The notes under the pieces were generated by a model. The model saw nothing but the letters and a program-made list of their open reading frames with translations, searched no databases and was not told the DNA's origin. DNA of 64,000 nt from Nonomuraea muscovyensis (GTDB lineage: Bacteria; Actinomycetota; Actinomycetes; Streptosporangiales; Streptosporangiaceae), in the NCBI RefSeq assembly GCF_014207745.1, contig NZ_JACHJB010000003.1, positions 186,001 through 250,000 of the forward strand. The letters are read 5' to 3'. A program made the translations under genes and the position numbers. Shown here piece after piece: positions 58,239 to 64,000 of the stretch (positions are counted from its first letter, which is position 1; each line of letters opens with the position of its first letter).

Positions 58239-58904
58239 ATGACAATCATGCGGGTGATGTCGGTCGACCAGCTTCTCGAAGCGGAGAACCAGGCCTCCGG
58301 CCGCGGCAAGCCTCTCCGCCGGCCGGCGCGAGACCGGCTGGGCGTCGGCTCGGCGGCGGCGACCAGACGGGCGAGCCTGCGGCTTCCCCCGCGTCTGCCG
58401 ATCGAGGAGTGGCGGCGGATCGGCGCGCAGATCGGTCTGATCTCGGACGCGTCGAAGTGGTGGCTGGGTGACTGGCTCGTCTACGGCCAGACCGAGTACC
58501 CGGACCGTTACCTCCAGGCCATCGAGCGGACCTCGCTGGACTACCAGACGCTACGGAACTACGCATGGGTGGCCCGCAAGTTCGACGTCGGACGGCGGCG
58601 GCCTGGACTCAGCGTGCAGCACCATGTGGAGGTGGCCGCCCTGCCCGAGCCCGACCAGGACCGGTGGCTGACCGAGGCCGAGACACATCGCTGGTCGCGG
58701 AACGAACTCCGAAGGCGCATCAGAGGCGAGGCCGCCACGGAAACGGGCCGGCCGGGCCGCACCCGGGCGCCGGCCGTCAGCGTCAAGCCGTCGGCGGAAC
58801 AGCGCGAACGCTGGGAGGAGGCCGCCACCAAGGTCAATCGTGACCTGGCGAGCTGGATGGTGCACGTCCTGGACGAGGCGGCCGGGCAGGACCGGCCAGG
58901 GTGA
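58239..58904 (+). CDS. LmbU-family transcriptional regulator
   Basis: A 221-residue protein matching the LmbU/NovE group of actinomycete secondary-metabolism regulators: RLPPRLPIEEWRRIGAQIGL, ISDASKWWLGDWLVYGQTEY, DYQTLRNYAWVARKFDVGRR, LSVQHHVEVAALPEPDQDRW and THRWSRNELRRRI. LmbU controls lincomycin biosynthesis in Streptomyces lincolnensis and binds DNA through this central region. No biosynthetic cluster adjoins on this side, though a RiPP-like locus begins 1.2 kb away. The N-terminal 50 residues are basic and variable. ATG at 58239 chosen; ATG at 58248 is possible. It converges on the HTH-ricin gene. Confidence 0.87.
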   Translation: MTIMRVMSVDQLLEAENQASGRGKPLRRPARDRLGVGSAAATRRASLRLPPRLPIEEWRRIGAQIGLISDASKWWLGDWLVYGQTEYPDRYLQAIERTSLDYQTLRNYAWVARKFDVGRRRPGLSVQHHVEVAALPEPDQDRWLTEAETHRWSRNELRRRIRGEAATETGRPGRTRAPAVSVKPSAEQRERWEEAATKVNRDLASWMVHVLDEAAGQDRPG

Positions 58905-58917
58905 CGGACGGCGCCTG

Positions 58918-59940
58918 TCACCGCTGACGGGGGTCGAGGGTGAACACCTGGTGCGCCCCCCGGGTACAGCGATCCTGGATGAGCTGCATTCCCGGCTCCT
59001 TGCTGGCCTGGTGGACACCGATGCAGTACGCGGGACCGGACGCGGAGCGCAGGAGATGTCCACCCCTGACGGTGTCGACCGCCTCCAGCCTGAATCTCTG
59101 GTCGGGACGGTCGGGGTCGCAGGTGGAGCCGGAGATCAGGAGGCGTGGACCTCGCCCGCCGAGGTCCACGGTCGCGCATCCGATGCCGTTCGTCGGATGG
59201 TCGAGTTGGATCCGGAAGAGGCCTTCCGCCGTCGGTTCGAGGATGATCGCAGGCTTCGCGACGGCGCAGTCGTGCTGCCCGAGCACGATCCGCTCGGATC
59301 CCTTGAGCAGTTCGGGGCCCTCGCCCACGCACAATCCGCTGTGCGCGACCCGTAATCGGTAACGGCCGTCCCGCTCGGCCGACGGGGCGGTCGACGAAGC
59401 GGCGTAGGCGGCCGCCGAGGGGCCCGAGCCGCCCGAGGTCGCCGAGCGGCCTTGCGGGCCGAAGGCCCACGAGGCCACGAGGACGAGACCGATGACGGCG
59501 ATCGACGCGAGGCCCAGGACGCCTGGGCGCCATCGCGGCGAGGAACCCGGCCCGGCCTGGGGAGCCGCCGGTTCGGCTCGGCTGGCAGCCGGTTCGGCTT
59601 GGGGGACCACCGGTTCGGCCGCTCGCCCGGCCGCGACGACGGCCGGCCCGGAAGCCATGGCCATGGCCAGGCGTGCGCGCGCGGCCAGCCACGACTCCGC
59701 CGTCCCGACGCTACCCCCGCAGGCCCGGACGAGGGCGCGCACGACCTCGGGACTCGGCATGCTCTCCCGGCTCAGCGTCGAGGACAAGGTGGAGATGGGC
59801 AGCGACTCGCCGGCCGCCGCCGCCTGCTCGGCCAACCCGCGATAGGACAGATTGCTGGCGGCCTTGATCTGCCGCATCGCGGCGAGGAACTCGGGGATGT
59901 CGCGTGCGGCATGGGGATCCGGCCAGGCGTTCTCATCCAT
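58918..59940 (-). CDS. Membrane-bound HTH protein with ricin-type lectin domain
   Basis: A 340-residue protein with three parts. Residues 12-75 form an XRE-like HTH (IPEFLAAMRQIKAASNLSYR, AEQAAAAGESLPISTLSSTL). Residues 105-135 are an Ala/Pro/Glu repeat (PQAEPAASRAEPAAPQAGP). A single helix (140-160, VLGLASIAVIGLVLVASWAF) crosses the membrane, and residues about 190-340 look like a ricin-type beta-trefoil outside the cell (CVGEGPELLKG, GCATVDLGGRG, CIGVHQASKEPGMQLIQDRC). The HTH is thus cytoplasmic and the lectin part extracytoplasmic. Such a layout suggests a one-component sensor of a glycan or antibiotic-like ligand; that is inference. It converges on the LmbU-family gene. Confidence 0.82.
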   Translation of the reverse strand: MDENAWPDPHAARDIPEFLAAMRQIKAASNLSYRGLAEQAAAAGESLPISTLSSTLSRESMPSPEVVRALVRACGGSVGTAESWLAARARLAMAMASGPAVVAAGRAAEPVVPQAEPAASRAEPAAPQAGPGSSPRWRPGVLGLASIAVIGLVLVASWAFGPQGRSATSGGSGPSAAAYAASSTAPSAERDGRYRLRVAHSGLCVGEGPELLKGSERIVLGQHDCAVAKPAIILEPTAEGLFRIQLDHPTNGIGCATVDLGGRGPRLLISGSTCDPDRPDQRFRLEAVDTVRGGHLLRSASGPAYCIGVHQASKEPGMQLIQDRCTRGAHQVFTLDPRQR

Positions 59941-60072
59941 GCGTCGCGGGTCCGTGAGCAGATCTCACACGGGGATGTCGATCAAGCACGGAAGCGAAGC
60001 CTAGACGTTGCGGGCCGCCTTGACCACCCTTCGGACCGTCCGGTCAGACGCACCGGTCGGAGGTGGGGGTGT

Positions 60073-60116
60073 CGGTGCTGGTCGCGACCCTCCACGAGGC
60101 GCCGTGACCAGCACCG
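60073..60116 (-). terminator. Long hairpin at the end of the minus-strand RiPP-like operon
   Basis: Perfect 11-bp arms CGGTGCTGGTC (60073-60083) and GACCAGCACCG (60106-60116), starting four bases after the permease stop codon, with a 22-base loop. It marks the 3' end of the operon. Confidence 0.6.
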
Positions 60117-60120
60117 GGCC

Positions 60121-60960
60121 CTAGATGTCCCGGCGCCGGAACGTGATCAGACTGATCGCCAGCGCGACCGTCACGTACCCGGCGAGCACGGCGGCCGCCA
60201 CCGGCCCGCTCGCCATGTCGACCACGCCGGGCGCGCCCCCTTCGGAGACCGTCGGCGCCCCGAGCGCGTGGGCGAGCGACCCCGTGTTGGTGCCGATCAT
60301 GAGATGACGCACGCCGTCCAGCGCGGGCACGGCGTACGCGAGCGCCCCCAGCGCGTTCTCCAGGCCGAGCGTCCAGAGGAGGCCGACCGCGATGGCGGTC
60401 GCCGGGTTGCGGCTGAGCACGCCGAGCAGGAAGCCCAGCGCCCCCCACGCGGTGGTCATCAGCGCCAACGCGGGCACGAAGAGCAGCAGTCCGGAGACCG
60501 GCGGATACGCGAAGGGTCGCCCGGTCGCCGCGGCGACGACGGCGCTGCACACGACGCTGAGAACCAGCGAACCGGCCGAGATGAGAGCCATCACCACAGC
60601 CATCCCGGCGAACCGGCCGAGCAGGAACCCGGTGCGCTCGCCGGTGCGCGAGATGATCGTCTGCAGGATGCCCCAGCGATAGTCCGACCCGGCGACGAGC
60701 ACGCCGATGATCAGCATCACCGGCCCGCCGTACAACGGCAACGAGCCCAGCACCTTGTGGTGGACGCTCGCGGGCAACAACTGCCGCAACGCGCTCTCGG
60801 CCTGGGCGGCGGTCATGCTGTCGCCCTGAACGCTGTAGACGACGAAGAACACCGCGTACGCGAAGAAGACGATCTGGAAGGCCCAGAAGCCTCCCAAGAT
60901 CCACATGCTGGGCCGGCGGCGCAGGCCGAACAGCTCCGCGCGGAGGCTGTGGGCGATCAT
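60121..60960 (-). CDS. ABC-2-type transporter permease (LanE/immunity-like)
   Basis: A 279-residue protein with about six hydrophobic helices typical of ABC-2 permeases: a basic N terminus (SLRAELFGLRRRP), then helix 1 WILGGFWAFQIVFFAYAVFF, a periplasmic loop with QAESALRQLLPASVHHKVLG, and later helices. ABC-2 permeases of this size accompany BcrA-type ATPases in bacitracin/lantibiotic immunity or export. The start overlaps the stop of the ATPase gene (ATGA). Last gene of the operon; a hairpin follows. Confidence 0.85.
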   Translation of the reverse strand: MIAHSLRAELFGLRRRPSMWILGGFWAFQIVFFAYAVFFVVYSVQGDSMTAAQAESALRQLLPASVHHKVLGSLPLYGGPVMLIIGVLVAGSDYRWGILQTIISRTGERTGFLLGRFAGMAVVMALISAGSLVLSVVCSAVVAAATGRPFAYPPVSGLLLFVPALALMTTAWGALGFLLGVLSRNPATAIAVGLLWTLGLENALGALAYAVPALDGVRHLMIGTNTGSLAHALGAPTVSEGGAPGVVDMASGPVAAAVLAGYVTVALAISLITFRRRDI

Positions 60961-61907
60961 GCGGTGGCTCCCGAGAGCTCGTCGTGACGGTCGGTCAGGC
61001 CGAGGAACACGTCCTCCAGCGAACGGTGCGACATCCGCAGCTCCGTCACCGCGAGCCCGTCCGTCACGAGTCGCCGGTTGATCGTGCCCACCAGCGCCTG
61101 TGACGTGACGCCCACCTCGATCAGCCCCTCCGTCGCCGTCACGCCCGTGACGCCGGGCAGCCCACGGACGAGTTCGGCCGCGCGCGGCACGTCGTCCACG
61201 GCGACCACCACCTTGGCGCCGGAGCCGAACGCGTCGAGCACCTCCGCCAGGCTGCCCTGGGCGACCAGCCGGCCGTCGTGGATGATGCCGACCCGGTCGC
61301 AGACCTGCTCGACCTCGCTCAGCAGGTGGCTGGACAGCAGCACCGTGCGTTCCGCGTCGCACAGGCTGCGCACCAGCCCGCGCATGTCGGCCATGCCGGC
61401 CGGGTCGAGCCCGTTGGTCGGCTCGTCCAGCACGAGGATCTCCGGGTCGCCCAGCAGGGCGGCGGCCACGCCGAGACGCTGCTTCATGCCCAGCGAGTAG
61501 CCGCCGACCTTCGAGTCCGCCCGGTCGGCCAGCTCCACCTGCTCCAACATGCCGTCGATGGCCCGCTGAGAGGTGCCGAAGTAGTGGGAGAGCAACCGCA
61601 GGTTCGCCCGGCCGGACAGATGCGGGTAGAACTTCGGCTCCTCGATCAGCGCGCCGATCCTCGCCACCGGCCTGCGCCCGTCGAAGAGCCGGCCGTTGAA
61701 GTAGATCCGGCCCGCCGTGGGCCTGGCCAGCCCGACCAGCATGCGCATGGTCGTCGTCTTCCCGGCACCGTTACGGCCGAGAAAGCCGTACACCTCCCCC
61801 TTGCGCACGCACAGGTCGATGCCGGCCACCGCGTACCGATCAGGGCCGTACCGCTTCTCCAAGCCCTCGGTGACCACGGCCTCGTCACTCCTCGACGCCT
61901 GGCTCAT
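60957..61907 (-). CDS. ABC transporter ATPase (LanF/BcrA-like)
   Basis: A 316-residue single ABC domain plus a C-terminal extension: Walker A GRNGAGKTT near 47, Q-loop near IGALIEEPKFYPHLSG, signature YSLGMKQRLG (variant of LSGGQ typical of BcrA/LanF ATPases), Walker B LVLDEPTNGLD and switch LSSHLLSEV. The GGAGG five bases before ATG 61907 favours this start over an ATG four codons upstream. It would drive the ABC-2 permease encoded next, either to expel a toxic peptide (immunity) or export the product. Confidence 0.9.
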   Translation of the reverse strand: MSQASRSDEAVVTEGLEKRYGPDRYAVAGIDLCVRKGEVYGFLGRNGAGKTTTMRMLVGLARPTAGRIYFNGRLFDGRRPVARIGALIEEPKFYPHLSGRANLRLLSHYFGTSQRAIDGMLEQVELADRADSKVGGYSLGMKQRLGVAAALLGDPEILVLDEPTNGLDPAGMADMRGLVRSLCDAERTVLLSSHLLSEVEQVCDRVGIIHDGRLVAQGSLAEVLDAFGSGAKVVVAVDDVPRAAELVRGLPGVTGVTATEGLIEVGVTSQALVGTINRRLVTDGLAVTELRMSHRSLEDVFLGLTDRHDELSGATA

Positions 61908-61925
61908 CAACACCTCCATCTCCGG

Positions 61926-62435
61926 CTAACTCCTGCCTTCGTCCCATGCGCGGCGGTGCGTCCCGTCGATGCCCGGCCGCTTCGCGCGCTGCTTCCTGAT
62001 CGTCCGAGCGCCGAGCAGGACCGCTCCCCAGCCGGCGGCCACCCAGATCCACCAGGGATGGACCCGGTCGAACCCCTGGTTCACGGCCAGCACCAGCCAG
62101 ACGCTGAAATTCAGGAACACGACGGCGAATCCGCCGCGCAACACGTTGGTCGCCCCAGCGGGCCGGGGCCGGGGCGGGCGCTCGGCGCGGCGCGGGACGC
62201 TCCGGGACGCGGCCCCCTGCGCCGGCGTCGCGGGCAGGTCGCCGACCAGCCTTTCCAGCTCGCCGAACGTGCCGGCCGTGCTGGCACGGCTCAGCCGGGC
62301 GTCGAACTCGGCCAGGTCCAGCCGGCCCTCCTCGAACGCCGCCCGCAGGCTCTCGATGGCCACCTCGCGGTCGCGGTCGCCGGCGCGCATCCGGTCCGGA
62401 GGCACTGACTCGCCCACCCCGACACCTCCCCTCAT
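61926..62435 (-). CDS. DUF1707-domain membrane protein
   Basis: About 169 residues. The DUF1707 (SHOCT-like) domain covers about 13-65 (RAGDRDREVAIESLRAAFEE, GRLDLAEFDARLSRASTA, LERLVGDLP). After a basic Pro/Arg linker come two hydrophobic helices (VLRGGFAVVFLNFSVWLVLA, PWWIWVAAGWGAVLLGA). Function unknown; common in actinobacteria near transport or envelope genes. The start is uncertain: ATG 62435, or GTG 62417 with GGGAGG before it. It is placed between the M50 protease and ABC genes with small gaps, so it belongs to the same transcript. Confidence 0.85.
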   Translation of the reverse strand: MRGGVGVGESVPPDRMRAGDRDREVAIESLRAAFEEGRLDLAEFDARLSRASTAGTFGELERLVGDLPATPAQGAASRSVPRRAERPPRPRPAGATNVLRGGFAVVFLNFSVWLVLAVNQGFDRVHPWWIWVAAGWGAVLLGARTIRKQRAKRPGIDGTHRRAWDEGRS

Positions 62436-62460
62436 GATCGGAAACCGTGATCTGTTCTCC

Positions 62461-63702
62461 TCATGTCTGCCGGCCTCGCGCCGCCCCCGCCCCGGTCCGC
62501 CGCTGCGCTCTGCCCGCCACCAGCGCGACCGACAGCGCGAGCACGGCCGTCGCGGCCGGCACCAGGACCGCTGCCACGTCGCCGACCAGCGGCCGCAGCA
62601 GCGCGTACCACGACCAGAGCGTGACCACGGCCACGGCGGACCCGAACAGCAAGGAGGCCACGCCGTACGTGCCGTAGACGAGGGCGAGCCCGCGCGGGTA
62701 CGGTTCCGCGCCGCCGCCGCGCCATGCCCGACGGCGCTGCCGCAGGTACTCCCAGCTGGCCGAGCGGAGATCGGCGATGTTCAACGCGTAGGTGAGCATG
62801 AAATAGCCGTCCAGCCGGAAGAACGGCACCAGGTTGAACACCGCGACCAGAGTGCCGCCCACCAGCATGACCGCCGCCAGCCGCGAGGCGCGCCCGCCCG
62901 GTTCGGCGAGCAGCCAGACCGGCCAGAACGGCAGGATCACCACCAGCCCGGCGAAGATTCCCGCGAACGCCGTGTACACCCGGTGCGCCGGGCGGGTGAA
63001 GAACTGCAGCCCCTCGGTCCGGCAGTAGGGCGCCAGGATCGGAAAGCGCCACATCACGCCTATCTCCGGAGCCTTGCCACCGAAGTGCTTGCAGGTCAGC
63101 CCGTGCGCCACCTCGTGGATGACGACGGACGCCCACACCAGGGGGATCGCCGCCGCGATCACCGGCCCGTCCCGCCATCCGGCCCGCAACGCCTCCGACA
63201 GCTCGGGCAGGGCGACCAGCACGCCGGCCAGCGAGGCGGTGACCAGGACCGCCAGCGGCAGCACCACCGCCCGCGCGAACAACCACGGCGTGGCGGCGGC
63301 CAGCCGCTCCAGCAGCCTGTCGGGGTCGGTCACCGGGAACCGGTAGGACATCAGCGTCCGCCACCTCGAAGGGCGAGGGGCGTCCGGTCCCGCCGGGGGC
63401 TCCGGGACGCCGGCCAACAACCCGTTGTCGGCCAGCACGCGGAGCACCTGCCGCCAGCCGGCCTCGTCCATCCGCCTGCCGTACTCCGCCGCGTACGCGG
63501 CCCCGATCTCGGCCAGCGTGGTGCTTCCGTCCAGCCGGGCGATGACGAACCACTCCTTGGCGCCCACGCCCAGCAGGCGTTCCCGGTCGCCGATCCGGAG
63601 GTGGTGGCGGATCCGGTTGCCGTCGATCATCGCCGGGCCGATCGTCAGATCCGGCCGCACGGCGGGCCGCGCCCGCAGCAGATCGCCGGCGTCCGTCGTC
63701 AT
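62461..63702 (-). CDS. PqqD-like (RRE) domain fused to M50 membrane metalloprotease
   Basis: A 413-residue protein. Residues about 10-95 match a PqqD-like RiPP-recognition element: LGVGAKEWFVIARLDGSTTL followed by a short winged-helix tail GWRQVLRVLADNGLLAG. From about 140 it is a polytopic protein with the zinc motif HEVAH (His196-Glu197, His200) and the downstream metal ligand Asp298 in FRLDGYFML, typical of M50 site-2-type proteases that cut peptides within or at the membrane; helices follow. It resembles YydH-like peptide-maturation proteases by general plan. The start overlaps the stop of the LanB-like gene (ATGA). Likely role: leader-peptide binding and removal. The domain reading is family knowledge; its role here is inferred. 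Confidence 0.85.
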   Translation of the reverse strand: MTTDAGDLLRARPAVRPDLTIGPAMIDGNRIRHHLRIGDRERLLGVGAKEWFVIARLDGSTTLAEIGAAYAAEYGRRMDEAGWRQVLRVLADNGLLAGVPEPPAGPDAPRPSRWRTLMSYRFPVTDPDRLLERLAAATPWLFARAVVLPLAVLVTASLAGVLVALPELSEALRAGWRDGPVIAAAIPLVWASVVIHEVAHGLTCKHFGGKAPEIGVMWRFPILAPYCRTEGLQFFTRPAHRVYTAFAGIFAGLVVILPFWPVWLLAEPGGRASRLAAVMLVGGTLVAVFNLVPFFRLDGYFMLTYALNIADLRSASWEYLRQRRRAWRGGGAEPYPRGLALVYGTYGVASLLFGSAVAVVTLWSWYALLRPLVGDVAAVLVPAATAVLALSVALVAGRAQRRTGAGAARGRQT

Positions 63703-64000
63703 GCCGCGCTCCCGATCCCCAGCCCGTGACGAACCGCCTTGTCCAGCAGATACGCGAGGTAGGCCTCGTCGTTGATCGCCACGCCGAGCCGATTGTTGGT
63801 CATGTGCAGGTAGGCGCCCATCAGCACGCGGAGCGCGAGCTCGGGGTCGGTGGCGGCTCCGATCCGGTCCGATCCGTCACGCGCGCGGAACATCAGCCTG
63901 CCCTGGCGGGTGCGGGCGATGATGCGGTCACGCAGTTCGGCGCAGTGCCGCGCCCACGGCAGCAGGAACGCGCCGGGGGCGGAGTCCTCGCCGTCGCCCG
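63699..64000 (-). CDS. Lantibiotic dehydratase/SpaB_C-type protein, C-terminal part (cut by window end)
   Basis: Only the C-terminal 99 residues are visible; the frame runs off the right edge without a start. The segment GAFLLPWARHCAELRDRIIA and ALRVLMGAYLHMTNNRLGVA followed by NDEAYLAYLLDKAVRHG fits the SpaB_C/thiopeptide-type domain that forms the glutamate-elimination part of LanB dehydratases, including the characteristic LHM-x2-NRLG element. It could be the end of a full-length LanB or a split SpaB_C protein. The stop overlaps the M50 start by four bases. The assignment rests on this short stretch. Confidence 0.68.
   Translation of the reverse strand, partial: GDGEDSAPGAFLLPWARHCAELRDRIIARTRQGRLMFRARDGSDRIGAATDPELALRVLMGAYLHMTNNRLGVAINDEAYLAYLLDKAVRHGLGIGSAA

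Noticed and set aside
59452..60987. Roughly 500-codon plus-strand frame opposite the HTH-ricin and ABC permease genes.
   Set aside because: Arg/Gly/His/Gln-rich antisense product spanning two real minus-strand genes and a terminator; no domain.
60100..63720. Searched for a lanthipeptide precursor gene within the visible part of the RiPP-like operon.
   Set aside because: Genes abut with overlaps or short gaps and no short Ser/Thr/Cys-rich frame with a leader is seen; it must lie beyond the window if it exists.

Overview
The window is high-GC actinomycete chromosome. The murB, lipB and uppP homologues, a mycothiol-dependent-type enzyme, a UPF0016 manganese exporter behind a yybP-ykoY-type leader, frequent GTG/TTG starts, probable leaderless promoters and many GntR/TetR/LysR/LmbU-type regulators suggest a large-genome filamentous actinobacterium. 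I would guess Streptosporangiaceae, Nonomuraea-like; the stand-alone second rpoB fits that guess but the placement is an inference. No rRNA, tRNA, CRISPR array, insertion sequence or phage gene was seen.

Layout. 1-7 kb: 3' end of a GT-like gene, murB, a manganese riboswitch with its UPF0016 gene, an XRE regulator, a SnoaL-like protein and a very large LuxR-type ATPase regulator. 7-11 kb: a deoxyribose catabolic operon (deoC, aldehyde dehydrogenase, and a second aldehyde dehydrogenase-like protein lacking the catalytic half). 11-21.7 kb: redox enzymes with divergent regulators (including a GntR-TetR fusion with perfect palindromic sites), an ArsR-HrpB-GNAT operon divergent from an MFS exporter, and uppP. 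21.7-29 kb: an RpiR-type regulator divergent from a six-gene operon coding for a C45 acyltransferase/amidase and a complete dipeptide-type ABC importer. 29-34 kb: TetR/DUF2867, NmrA/AraC, HAD, PspC and lipB.

34.4-37.9 kb holds the most striking gene: a complete rpoB lying alone (no rplJL before it, no rpoC after it) whose rifampicin-resistance region is substituted at four positions, including Asn at the E. coli S531 position. This matches the duplicated, mutant-type rpoB known from Nonomuraea and some other actinomycetes. Next come a TetR gene with paired operators facing a chimeric gene scar, a PLP enzyme and a MocR regulator whose start codons overlap head to head, PfpI/DUF2809 genes and an ABC-F ATPase.

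44.7-50.5 kb is a second complete dipeptide-type ABC operon whose binding protein seems anchored by a C-terminal membrane helix. 50.5-58 kb holds detoxification-type genes (NmrA, DinB/MDMPI, SMR, azoreductase, MarR-MFS, SDR), a second-type PRPP synthetase and a GNAT. 58.2-60 kb has an LmbU-family regulator and an HTH-membrane-ricin protein.

From 60.1 kb to the right edge there is a minus-strand operon that looks like part of a RiPP (class I lanthipeptide-like) locus: the C terminus of a LanB/SpaB_C-type dehydratase, a PqqD-like (RRE) domain fused to an M50 membrane protease, a DUF1707 membrane protein, and a LanFE-like ABC transporter pair. The precursor peptide and the rest of the dehydratase would lie beyond base 64000.
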